From Paenibacillus dendritiformis (GTDB lineage: Bacteria; Bacillota; Bacilli; Paenibacillales; Paenibacillaceae), in the NCBI RefSeq assembly GCF_945605565.1, contig NZ_OX216966.1, positions 5,386,001 through 5,450,000 on the forward strand: a stretch of DNA of 64,000 nt, read 5' to 3'. Shown one piece after another: positions 37,851 through 45,739 of this stretch. The notes under the pieces were generated by a model. It had not been told where the DNA came from. It did not search any database and worked only from the letters and a program-made list of their open reading frames with translations. Both the position numbers and the translations under genes were made by a program. Position 1 is the first letter of the stretch, and each line of letters opens with the position of its first letter.

Positions 37851-38660
37851 CTATAAGATTTGGGACATTCGCCACACGACGGGCACGGCGCATATTTGTT
37901 CGCCCAGCCAGGCGCGGGCGATCTTTTGGAACATTTCCGGATCTCCGCTGCAGAAAAATTGATGAACCGGCGTCTCCAAACTATGGGCGAGCTGCCCTTT
38001 GTCATGCAAAATCGTACTGATTTCCCTTGCAGTCTCTTCGGCCGAATTGATAAGTTGAACATCCGGGCCCATGACCAGTTGAATCGCATCGGTTAAAAAA
38101 GGATAGTGCGTGCACCCCAATATTAATGTATCGAAAGGTAAAGAGCGCAATGGATCCAGTGCTTCCCGGACAACGCCCAGGGCTTCACTGGATTGGAACA
38201 AGCCTTTTTCGACGAGAGGAACGAAGGTCGGGCAAGCCTTGCTGACAGCCTCCACATGAGGAGATAACCGCTTGAGCGCCTGCTCGTAGGCGCCGCTTCG
38301 AATCGTCCCGTCCGTGCCGATGACGCCGATATACCCCGTCTTTGTGGCCGATAGCGCGGCCCGGGCTCCCGGATAGATGACACCGACGACAGGAACCGGA
38401 ACATAGGCGCGTATCTCTTCCAAGGCGACCGCCGTCGCTGTATTGCAGGCAATTACGATCATCTTCGGCTGAAATTGGATAAGATAGTCCACGATCTGAC
38501 GCGTGAACAATCTCACTTCCTCCGAAGATCGGGGGCCGTAAGGCGATCGGGCGGTATCGCCGAAATAAATGATTTGTTCCTGTGGAAGCTGGCGCATGAC
38601 TTCTTTGACAACCGTCAAACCTCCCACACCCGAATCGAGCATTGCTATAGCTTGTTGCAC
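37851..38660 (-). CDS. racE: Glutamate racemase
   Basis: A 269-residue cytosolic enzyme that makes D-glutamate for peptidoglycan. The two catalytic cysteines are in VIACNTATAVAL and LILGCTHYPFL; the N-terminal LDSGVGGLTVVKEVMRQLPQ and GDTARSPYGPR are typical. I chose the GTG at 38660, with AAAGGAAG upstream; the frame is open further but without a site, and the result matches B. subtilis RacE in length. The downstream M14 wall peptidase begins 145 bases after it. Confidence 0.95.
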   Translation of the reverse strand: MQQAIAMLDSGVGGLTVVKEVMRQLPQEQIIYFGDTARSPYGPRSSEEVRLFTRQIVDYLIQFQPKMIVIACNTATAVALEEIRAYVPVPVVGVIYPGARAALSATKTGYIGVIGTDGTIRSGAYEQALKRLSPHVEAVSKACPTFVPLVEKGLFQSSEALGVVREALDPLRSLPFDTLILGCTHYPFLTDAIQLVMGPDVQLINSAEETAREISTILHDKGQLAHSLETPVHQFFCSGDPEMFQKIARAWLGEQICAVPVVWRMSQIL

Positions 38661-38834
38661 GAATACACCGCTTCCTTTGTCTCTTGATTGACTGACCTGT
38701 GATACCATATGTACGGCAAACCTAAAATGTACCTCGATCTTAACAGCAATGCAGACAAGGTTCAAGTCGACTATCGTTCCATTTTCACACAGCGCAAGAG
38801 ACAGCAGCGCGACGAAAGCGCTCCGCCCTAAGAA

Positions 38835-38880
38835 GCATCCCTGCTCCTTCCTCGGCAAATGCCAAGAAGAACAGGGATGC
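38835..38880 (-). terminator. Probable terminator of ytxGH
   Basis: GCATCCCTG pairs with CAGGGATGC, with further weak pairing inside. On the minus strand TTCTT follows. It lies 30 bases after the ytxH stop and upstream of racE. Confidence 0.6.
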
Positions 38881-38909
38881 CGGTGAAACCATATGAAAGG
38901 CGGAGCGCC

Positions 38910-39251
38910 TTATCTACGGGTTACTTCTAATTCCTTCTCCGTCTCCTCGGATGCGGCATCCACTGTGTCGTCAAGCACCGTCAGCTCGGCTTCGTCGTCT
39001 GCCTGACGCCAATTGCTCCATTGCTGCTGAATGCCGGTCGCCTTCTCCCGCGCTGCTTCCAGGAAATTATCTTTTTGCTCTCCAATCTGCTTCGCCAGCC
39101 GCTGCGTCTTCTCATTCAACTGCTGAGCACCCTCCGCAATATCGGCGCGCAGCTCGCGGCCCGATTTGGGCGCAAGCAGCAATGCCGCTACCGAACCAAC
39201 TACACTGCCGACGAGCGTCCCGATCCAGAACTTCTTGTTGCCGTTTGCCAT
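38910..39251 (-). CDS. ytxH: YtxH-family protein
   Basis: A 113-residue protein. The N-terminal glycine-rich hydrophobic stretch (WIGTLVGSVVGSVAALLLA followed by PKSGRELR) is the YtxH signature, followed by a long amphipathic helical region. In B. subtilis ytxGHJ is a stress-induced operon. AGGAGGAGA precedes the ATG at 39251. It starts one base after the ytxG stop, so translation is probably coupled. Confidence 0.88.
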   Translation of the reverse strand: MANGNKKFWIGTLVGSVVGSVAALLLAPKSGRELRADIAEGAQQLNEKTQRLAKQIGEQKDNFLEAAREKATGIQQQWSNWRQADDEAELTVLDDTVDAASEETEKELEVTRR

Positions 39252-39252
39252 G

Positions 39253-39726
39253 TTATTGCTCTCCTCCTGTCGGCATCGCTCCGGATTCATGCTGTTGTCG
39301 GGAATCCGGCGGGGATTCGTACCGGGACGCTCGCCGCTGCCATTCGTCCCATCCCGCTGCAGCCCATTCCAGCCATTGGCCGGAGGGCCGACGGGAACGG
39401 GAGCCCGACTCGTCCGGGCCGTCCGCCTGCCGCCCCTTGCGGCCGAACCACCGCTCGGCCTTGCGCCCCCAATCCGCTAGCAGCCTGCCCGTCTGGCGAA
39501 GCGCGCCGCTCCATTCCTTCAAGGCGCCGATGACTTCCTCGGCAGCCTCAACGGTCCGCTCGGCCTTCCTGGACAAAGCCGACAGCCGGCGCATCAGCCG
39601 CTTCGCTTCATAGGCACACTCCTCTGCCCTAGCCAGCGTCCGGCCCAAGCGAAGCAGCACGGCTACTCCCGCACCGCACAGTGCCGTCCAGGCAACGGCA
39701 GCAAGCAAAATGCTCCAAGCAATCAT
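39253..39726 (-). CDS. ytxG: DUF948 (YtxG-like) membrane protein
   Basis: A 157-residue protein with one N-terminal transmembrane helix (residues 2-24, AWSILLAAVAWTALCGAGVA). A coiled coil follows (RTLARAEECAYEAKRLMRRL to about residue 80), then a basic, serine- and tryptophan-rich tail. The layout and the adjoining ytxH identify it as the DUF948 partner. GGGAGGAG precedes the ATG. Repeat array B lies upstream of its promoter region. Confidence 0.82.
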   Translation of the reverse strand: MIAWSILLAAVAWTALCGAGVAVLLRLGRTLARAEECAYEAKRLMRRLSALSRKAERTVEAAEEVIGALKEWSGALRQTGRLLADWGRKAERWFGRKGRQADGPDESGSRSRRPSGQWLEWAAAGWDEWQRRASRYESPPDSRQQHESGAMPTGGEQ

Positions 39727-39888
39727 GGCGGCTCCTCCCTATCTCCAGCATCAACCCGGGCAAATGCCCATGTTGTAATGACAGTATAGATAGATTGGGC
39801 TTGTCTTGACACACTTTTCACGTAAAAAATAATTGTTGCGAGTCTGGTGACGACCGCATCAATGTTGAAACTACCTCGCGATCATGGC

Positions 39889-40255
39889 CTTATGGTCAAT
39901 ATCCCGGTTGCTCAGATGTCCTTCCTTGAGCCCTTATAGTCAATATCCCCGACGCTCAGATGCCCTTCCTTGAGTCCTTATGGTCAATATCCCCGCGGCT
40001 CAGATGCCCTTCCCTGGGCCTTATGGTCAATATCCCCGACGCTCAGATGCCCTTCCTTGAGTCCTTATGGTCAATATCCCCGCGGCTCAGATGCCCTTCC
40101 CTGGGCCTTATGGTCAATATCCCCGACGCTCAGATGTCATTCCTTGAGCCTTATGGTCAATATCCCCGACGCTCAGATGTCATTCCTTGAGCCCTTATGG
40201 TCAATATCCCCGCGGCTCAGATGCCCTTCCTTAAGTCCTTATAGTCAATATCCCC
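39889..40255 (-). repeat. Array B: nine units, 43-44 bp, minus orientation
   Basis: Cores reading CTTATGGTCAATATCCCC on the plus strand begin at 39889, 39933, 39977, 40020, 40064, 40107, 40150, 40194 and 40238. The filler is like GACGCTCAGATGCCCTTCC. An 87-bp two-unit block (39977-40063) is nearly repeated at 40064-40149. A worn unit (CTTGATCAACC, then AACATCC) may follow near 40270. It lies between the ytxG 5' end and array C, which has the opposite orientation. Confidence 0.92.
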
Positions 40256-40362
40256 CACGCTCAGATGTGCTTGATCAACCAACATCCTCATCGTTCAGAT
40301 TTGTTCAACGGAGGAGAAAATGGCACGTGGGGCAAGACGGGACTTGCTTATCCTGCACCAAC

Positions 40363-40868
40363 GGGATAGCGTCCACAAGAGACAGACAGGGTCATCCAGG
40401 GGGATGCCATTGGGATATTGAACATAAGAGACAGACAGGGTCATCCAGCTCCTGCTCCAGGGGGATACTGTACATAAGAGGCAGACACGGACATCCATAT
40501 CCTGCGCCAGGGGGATACCGTACATATGAGACAGACAGGGTCATCCACATCCTGTGCCATTGGGATAGCGAACATAAGAGGCAGACAGGGTCATTTACAT
40601 CCTGCTCCAGGGGGATACGTTACATAAGAGACAGACAGGGTCATCTACATCCTGCGCCAGGGGGATACCTTACATATGAGACAGACAGGGTCATCCACAT
40701 CCTGTGCCAAGGGGATAACGAACATAAGAGGCAGACAGGGACATCTACATCCTGTGCCAAGGGGATAACGAACATAAGAGGCAGACAGGGCTCTTCAACA
40801 TCCTGTGCCAAGGGGATAGCGTGCATAAGGGACAGACGGGGACTTGTTCAACCTGCGCACACGGGATA
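40363..40868 (+). repeat. Array C: eleven units, 50 bp, plus orientation
   Basis: GGGATA cores begin at 40363, 40412, 40462, 40512, 40562, 40612, 40662, 40712, 40762, 40813 and 40863: eight intervals of exactly 50 and one each of 49 and 51. The typical core is GGGGATAACGAACATAAGAG; the filler is like GCAGACAGGGTCATCCACAT and ends with CCTGTGCCAA. An ACAGG/CCTGT inverted repeat lies in each filler. The last core runs straight into the terminator of the SufR-like gene. The long open frame over B and C has no ribosome binding site. Confidence 0.93.
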
Positions 40869-40869
40869 A

Positions 40870-40896
40870 GAAAAAACCGGGAGTTCCCTCCCGGCG
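40870..40896 (-). terminator. Terminator of the SufR-like regulator gene
   Basis: CCGGGAG-TTCC-CTCCCGG is a perfect seven-base stem; on the minus strand TTTTTT follows. It overlaps the end of array C. Confidence 0.88.
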
Positions 40897-40897
40897 G

Positions 40898-41533
40898 TTA
40901 GATTCGCTTGCGAATCCGGTATGTGCAGCGCTTGCCCTGCTCTGCGATGCATTCGGTCCGGGTCACATCCGCGTCCAGCAGTTCACGGAACAGCGCCAGC
41001 TCGCAAGCACAAGGCTGCTTATAATGCTGGGCCACCTGGGCGATGGGGCAATTGTACTCATGCAGCAGCCAGCTTCCATCCTCTTCCTGCTCCGTCTCAA
41101 CCATATAGCCATTATGATCCTGAATGGTCCCTAGGGCTTCGACGCGTTCATCCAGGCTAGATTGGCCCATCTGCGGAGCATACTTTTCGATCAGCGACTG
41201 CTTGCGGCTCTCGAACAGCTTCCCGACTCCATCTTCCTCCGGCCAGACCTCCATCTCCTTCAGCAAGTCCAGAATCAGTTGATGGTATTGCTTCGGGAAC
41301 TGTTCATCCCCTTGGGTCGACAACCGATATGTACGCAGCGGGCGGCCCATCGGCTGGCGCACCATCTCGGTCTCCAGCAGTCCTTCTTCCTCCAGCGCAT
41401 ACAGATGCCTGCGCACGCCCATTTCCGTCATGTTCAGTTGGATGGCCAATTGGGCAGCCGACATCGCTCCATTGGTCTTGAGCAGCATCAGCATCTGTTG
41501 GCGGGTCGACGTTTTCGAATCAGACTGTTTCAA
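40898..41533 (-). CDS. SufR-like winged-helix regulator with cysteine cluster
   Basis: A 211-residue regulator. The N-terminal winged helix (STRQQMLMLLKTNGAMSAAQ then LAIQLNMTEMGVRRHLYALE) is DeoR/ArsR-like. The C-terminal domain has cysteines in YNCPIAQVAQHY, KQPCACELALF, RTECIAEQG and KRCTYRI, which resembles the SufR pattern that binds a [4Fe-4S] cluster. SufR senses iron-sulfur status and controls suf genes, but none is nearby. The start is a TTG with AAAGGTGG upstream, so it is likely autoregulated and acts elsewhere. Confidence 0.82.
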   Translation of the reverse strand: MKQSDSKTSTRQQMLMLLKTNGAMSAAQLAIQLNMTEMGVRRHLYALEEEGLLETEMVRQPMGRPLRTYRLSTQGDEQFPKQYHQLILDLLKEMEVWPEEDGVGKLFESRKQSLIEKYAPQMGQSSLDERVEALGTIQDHNGYMVETEQEEDGSWLLHEYNCPIAQVAQHYKQPCACELALFRELLDADVTRTECIAEQGKRCTYRIRKRI

Positions 41534-41596
41534 TAGTAACCACCTTTATTTGGCTTGTCTTCGTATCGACATTGTATCTTATCCCGGCGACCGAGA

Positions 41597-42019
41597 CTAG
41601 ATCATTTCTTTGGCAATGAACTGACGGGCGCCTTCGGCGAACGGCGGCAACAGCTCCGGCAACTCTGCCAGGGCGGGATGGAGTTCGCCTCTCTTCCAGG
41701 CAGCGTAATCCTGGACGAGTGATTTGCGCAGCCGAACCAGGCCGAGCAGACCGTCATGCAGCCGCTCCGGTATGGCCCCTTCTTGCGATAAAATATCAAC
41801 GATATCTTCATAGCTGCTGGCGTCCCTCATCATAAATCCGTCGATCAGCAGACTGCCTACATCGGTAATCAACTCAATGGCGATATGGAGCGCCCGTTCT
41901 TGCGCGTAGGATGCGGTCAAGCTGCCATCCCATCCGTTCCGAATCGCGTTCGCGGCTTCCACGAGTTCGGGAACCATATTCAACCGTTCCTCGATCTGTG
42001 CGGTATTGACATAATACAT
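41597..42019 (-). CDS. DUF86 (HepT/YutE-like) protein
   Basis: A 140-residue all-helical protein of the HepT fold. Toxins of this fold use an R-x4-H-x-Y motif as an RNase; here the matching site reads RKSLVQDY, so glutamine replaces the histidine. There is no MNT-type antitoxin gene beside it. Both points suggest a domesticated, non-toxic protein like B. subtilis YutE. GGGAGAGG precedes the ATG. The identity as DUF86 is fairly secure; the function is not known. Confidence 0.75.
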   Translation of the reverse strand: MYYVNTAQIEERLNMVPELVEAANAIRNGWDGSLTASYAQERALHIAIELITDVGSLLIDGFMMRDASSYEDIVDILSQEGAIPERLHDGLLGLVRLRKSLVQDYAAWKRGELHPALAELPELLPPFAEGARQFIAKEMI

Positions 42020-42091
42020 CGCTAGCCTCTCCCTTCTCTGTCAGACGCTGTCACAGACAGCATATCGAAGCTGGACATGATTGGCAACCAC

Positions 42092-42118
42092 AAAAAAAGG
42101 AGCCCGTCAGCCCCTTTT
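42092..42118 (-). terminator. Terminator of the CuA-protein gene
   Basis: On the minus strand AAAAGGGGC and GCTCCTTTT pair (one G-T pair) around a short loop and TTT follows, about 16 bases after the stop at 42134. Confidence 0.65.
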
Positions 42119-42133
42119 CCTGAAAAATCTTGC

Positions 42134-42520
42134 TTATTCAACGATCAAATAAGATTTCATATCATCATGACCTGTACCGCACATGACCGAACAGTGAATT
42201 AAATATTTTCCCGGCTTGTCGAAAACAAAGTCCTTCTCCATTTGACCATCTTTCAAATCGATTTTGAAATCTTCAATGGCAGCACCGTGAAAACCGGATT
42301 CATTCACCAGCTTCAGGCGGACTTTCTCTCCAGCCTTCACCTTATATTCGGCCTGATCGAACGTAAAATCATTGCTCGCTACGATCTTGACAAGCTTAAC
42401 GCCTTCTGGAGCTGCTTCTTCTTGCTCAGCCTTCGGCATGTTGAAGAGCAACAATCCGATGGCGAATACGCACGCGATGCTGAACAATGTGAACATTGCC
42501 CATTTTTGCATAACTGTCAT
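42134..42520 (-). CDS. Membrane-anchored CuA cupredoxin (cytochrome oxidase subunit II-like)
   Basis: A 128-residue protein. One N-terminal helix (about residues 6-27, WAMFTLFSIACVFAIGLLLF) anchors a single cupredoxin domain. The binuclear copper motif C-x3-C-x3-H-x2-M is complete (HCSVMCGTGHDDM), and the upstream histidine is in GFHGAAIEDF. It is therefore a soluble-domain relative of oxidase subunit II without the second transmembrane helix. No oxidase subunit I gene is nearby. It may serve electron transfer or copper delivery. Confidence 0.85.
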   Translation of the reverse strand: MTVMQKWAMFTLFSIACVFAIGLLLFNMPKAEQEEAAPEGVKLVKIVASNDFTFDQAEYKVKAGEKVRLKLVNESGFHGAAIEDFKIDLKDGQMEKDFVFDKPGKYLIHCSVMCGTGHDDMKSYLIVE

Positions 42521-42728
42521 ACGCCCCTTTGTCAGTTACATTCGTCACCTTTTATATTACAAAATCTTTCCTGAATCTCTCAACCCCAAGTTGAAATTTT
42601 CTAAATCATTTTTGAACTTTGTGACGAATTGATGAACGAAAAGAGTATTTTCTTTATTTTTGCCGTATTTAGGCGATTTCATCCGATGGAAAAGCCTGAG
42701 CTATCCTTGACATTTCCGTGAACAGCTA

Positions 42729-43127
42729 TTATTGTTTATCCTCGTTATTTTTGAGAGTTGCAATAAATTTGCGAATCTTCGGCGGCAGCGGAAGACCGAG
42801 ACGACCATAATTTTCAACGATGGACACGAGCTCGTTCGCGAGGTAAAAGCTGATAGCGCCTTCTCGTATCCATACGGTGCCGAAGACCGTATCTATATGG
42901 TGCGCCAAAATGACGATAAACAGCATCAACCCTTTGCGGGCCAGGCCCCAGAACCCGATTTCGCTGCTCAAGCCCCTGCCTTCCCGCAGTGAAGCCGCGA
43001 TGCCGGAGATATAATCAATAGCGATGGCGATGACGAAAAGCGATAACAACGGGTTCCAGGTGCCGAACAGGAAAGCGACGATTCCCCCGAGGAGCCCGGT
43101 TAAGCTGTTCAGAGCAAGCTGTCTCAC
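42729..43127 (-). CDS. Phage-type holin (TcdE/holin family 4)
   Basis: A 132-residue membrane protein with three hydrophobic segments (LTGLLGGIVAFLFGTW, LLSLFVIAIAIDYISGIAA and KGLMLFIVILAHHI). ISGIAASLREGRGLSS and ELVSIVENYGRLGLPLP are typical of the family 4 / TcdE holins. The start is a GTG with AGGAGG nine bases upstream. No endolysin or other phage gene is adjacent, so it is either a phage remnant or a cell-encoded secretion/lysis holin. Confidence 0.85.
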   Translation of the reverse strand: MRQLALNSLTGLLGGIVAFLFGTWNPLLSLFVIAIAIDYISGIAASLREGRGLSSEIGFWGLARKGLMLFIVILAHHIDTVFGTVWIREGAISFYLANELVSIVENYGRLGLPLPPKIRKFIATLKNNEDKQ

Positions 43128-43266
43128 AAGACCAACCTCCTCTTGCTACGTAATACATTATCGTATGCAAGGTCTTGTCCATCCCGCCACGGCCGGGTTC
43201 CATCCTGACGAAAAAATACGGACCGTCCTCCATCCGAAGGCACGGCCCACATCGCTATAGATGTGA

Positions 43267-44577
43267 TTATTGTTTGAAAAATTGCGGCAAATACGCTCGA
43301 TTCGCCTCCAGCATCTCATCCAGGAGCGCCTTGGCCACGCGGACGGAAGGGACAAGCGGATGATGCACCATCGCCTGCAGCGCTATTCCGCGATCTCCGG
43401 TGACTGCCGCTTCAATCGTCAGCTGCTCATATGTCTTCACCGCATGCAGCAGACCTTGGATATGTTCCGGAATCCAGCGCGGCGGCAGCGGAATCGGGCC
43501 TTGCTTCGTGACGACGCAATTGACCTCGATGCTGGCGTCGGCCGGCAAGAAGTCGTAAATGTTACCGTTCAGCACGTTCAGAGTCTGGATATCGTGTCTG
43601 TCGTTATAGATGGAATTCATCAGATTGACCGCTGCTTCCGAGTAATAAGAGCCGCCGCGCTGCTCGAGCTGCTTCGGCTTCTCGCGAAGCGATTCATCCT
43701 TATACAGCTCGAACAATTCGGTCTCGACGCGGCTGACGACGTCGGCGCGCGTTCCGTTCTTCGCCAGCGATTCCTTCATCTCCTCGAACATCTCGTCCGT
43801 CTGGTAGTAATATTTCAAATAATACGTCGGAATCGCTCCCAGGGAGACAAGGAATTCCGGATCCCAGCCCGTCGTCGGCACGTTCTTCGCATTGTATGCT
43901 TTCCCTCCGGCCAGCAGCTCCGGAAGCTTCTCCTCCCCCTTGACGGCAGCCGAAGTGACCCAGTGAAGATGGTTGATGCCGACGAATTCCGGCAGCACCT
44001 CGGCTTCGGATACTCCATATTCCGCGGAAAGGAATTTCTTGACGTTGATTGGCGAGTTGCACAATCCGATCGAACGGACGCTGCTATGCTTTGCAACCGC
44101 TTCCGTCACGATGCCTGCCGGATTCGTGAAGTTGAGCATCCAGGCATTCGGAGCAAATCGCTCAATGTCACGGCAAATTTCAAGCAGAACGGGAATGGTG
44201 CGCAGCGCCTTCATCATCCCCCCCGGCCCCGTCGTCTCCTGACCGATCACCCCATGCTGAATCGGAATGTGCTCGTCCCGCTTCCGGGCTTCGAGCAGAC
44301 CGACTCGCATTTGCGTCGTGACGAAATCAGCACCTTCAATCGCGCGCTCCCGATCCAGTGTAAGATGAACGTCGATCGGGTAGTCCGACTCCTGGACCAT
44401 GCGCTTCGCCAGGTTGCCGACAATATCAAGCTTATGCTTGCCTTGTTCGATATCGACCAGCCACAATTCGCGGATTGGCATTTGCTCATAGTTGCGAATG
44501 AATCCTTCCACGATCTCCGGCGTATATGAAGAGCCACCGCCAATCACTGCAATTTTCAATCCGTTGTTATCTCCCAT
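43267..44577 (-). CDS. 6-phospho-alpha/beta-glucosidase, glycoside hydrolase family 4
   Basis: A 436-residue NAD- and manganese-dependent enzyme that hydrolyses 6-phospho-glycosides by a redox mechanism. The NAD site IAVIGGGSSYTPEIVEGF is at the N-terminus, LNFTNPAGIVTEAV and the cysteine metal ligand in GLCNSPINVKKF follow, and the histidine ligand is in VGINHLHWV. The closest described type is LicH/CelF (phospho-beta-glucosidase). AAGGAGGTACC precedes the ATG. It lies 53 bases after a sugar kinase gene with no PTS gene in sight. Confidence 0.92.
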   Translation of the reverse strand: MGDNNGLKIAVIGGGSSYTPEIVEGFIRNYEQMPIRELWLVDIEQGKHKLDIVGNLAKRMVQESDYPIDVHLTLDRERAIEGADFVTTQMRVGLLEARKRDEHIPIQHGVIGQETTGPGGMMKALRTIPVLLEICRDIERFAPNAWMLNFTNPAGIVTEAVAKHSSVRSIGLCNSPINVKKFLSAEYGVSEAEVLPEFVGINHLHWVTSAAVKGEEKLPELLAGGKAYNAKNVPTTGWDPEFLVSLGAIPTYYLKYYYQTDEMFEEMKESLAKNGTRADVVSRVETELFELYKDESLREKPKQLEQRGGSYYSEAAVNLMNSIYNDRHDIQTLNVLNGNIYDFLPADASIEVNCVVTKQGPIPLPPRWIPEHIQGLLHAVKTYEQLTIEAAVTGDRGIALQAMVHHPLVPSVRVAKALLDEMLEANRAYLPQFFKQ

Positions 44578-44630
44578 GTAGGTACCTCCTTCATTTTGAA
44601 AAGCAAATCGCTTTAACTTATGACCGAAGC

Positions 44631-45602
44631 TTATCCGGGAAAGGTGAACGACTTCAGACGTCCGTCCAGCTCCGGGCTGATGATGACTCCAGCTTCATCC
44701 ATCGCGCTCAGCACCGCCCCCACGACCGGATCCGATTGCAGCCGGACGCAGCGGGCCTTCGGCGCTACCCTGCTCACTTCCCGTGCCACCGCATCTTGAA
44801 GGTAAGATCCTTTGCCACGCATTAGCACACTGCCGATAAGGACGACATCGAATTCGTCATCCATCATATTCAGCCGGCGAATCAGCGCATTGACCGCATT
44901 GCCGAGCTCCGTCCCTTCCTCCTCCAATATTCGCTGCGCAACGGCATCGCCTTGGGCCGCCGCTTCGAACAAGCATTTGACCAAATCCCGCGGTACGGAC
45001 ACGCCGTTATCCAGCACATCGGTATACATATCCTCGACTGTACCGTAATTCATTTCCTTCAGCACGAGCGGCGTGAGTCCCGTCGCTTCCCCGCGCCCGT
45101 CCCACTCTCGAATAACCGCCCGGAAGGCCAATACCGCCAGGCTGGATCCTGCGCCGAATCCGTCGCCGAACAGATGGCCGTAGCCTCCATATTGCAATTC
45201 CGTGCCATGACGGTTGCGCGCGGCGCTGTTGAAGCCCGTGCCGCTGATGATTACGCCGCCATACGGGCGATCCGTGCCTGCACGCATGCCGATCATCGTG
45301 TCGCAGGCAATCGCGTGCCTGGCGAAGCCCAGCTCCGCAATCATCGGCCGCAGGATAACGTAATCCGGTTCGCGATCCGCTCCAGCCAGGCCGAAATAGG
45401 CGAAGGTTACATCCTCATGCCTCAAGCCGGCCGAAGCAAGCGCGGCTTCACAGGCGGCGCGAATATTGCGGGCGGCCCCATTCCGGTCAATCTGATGATT
45501 CCCGTTGCCGGATAGCCCGGTGCCCAGCACATTTCCCTCCGCATCGACCAGCAAGGCGTGCGTCTTGCTCCCTCCTGCGTCGACTCCTAAGTAGATGCTC
45601 AT
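44631..45602 (-). CDS. BadF/BadG-type sugar kinase (N-acetylglucosamine kinase-like)
   Basis: A 323-residue actin-fold ATPase. The phosphate-1 loop is LGVDAGGSKTHALLVD, the catalytic region IACDTMIGMRAG, the phosphate-2 loop GVIISGTGFNSAARN, and GDGFGAGSSLAVLAFRA follows. The family includes GlcNAc kinases. The start ATG at 45602 has GGGAGAG upstream. It sits between an AraC gene and the GH4 gene on the same strand, so it may phosphorylate the sugar that GH4 then cleaves, or recycle a product. The substrate is inferred, not shown. Confidence 0.88.
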   Translation of the reverse strand: MSIYLGVDAGGSKTHALLVDAEGNVLGTGLSGNGNHQIDRNGAARNIRAACEAALASAGLRHEDVTFAYFGLAGADREPDYVILRPMIAELGFARHAIACDTMIGMRAGTDRPYGGVIISGTGFNSAARNRHGTELQYGGYGHLFGDGFGAGSSLAVLAFRAVIREWDGRGEATGLTPLVLKEMNYGTVEDMYTDVLDNGVSVPRDLVKCLFEAAAQGDAVAQRILEEEGTELGNAVNALIRRLNMMDDEFDVVLIGSVLMRGKGSYLQDAVAREVSRVAPKARCVRLQSDPVVGAVLSAMDEAGVIISPELDGRLKSFTFPG

Positions 45603-45739
45603 CGGTTTCTCTCCCATTCATCTGCAAATGCACCTCTTACGCACCTTCACGTGCGAATACATCATCTGTGCTATATCCTTACTTTACAATTTGTTTTATC
45701 CCATTAACTACTACTAACCTCGTATAAAGTAATATGATC

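Noticed and set aside
39970..40869. A 299-codon open frame across arrays B and C
   Set aside because: It crosses two unrelated arrays, has no ribosome binding site, and its product is a translation of the repeats.
42729..43127. A prophage around the holin gene
   Set aside because: No capsid, tail, lysin, integrase or attachment repeats are found in the flanking 10 kb.
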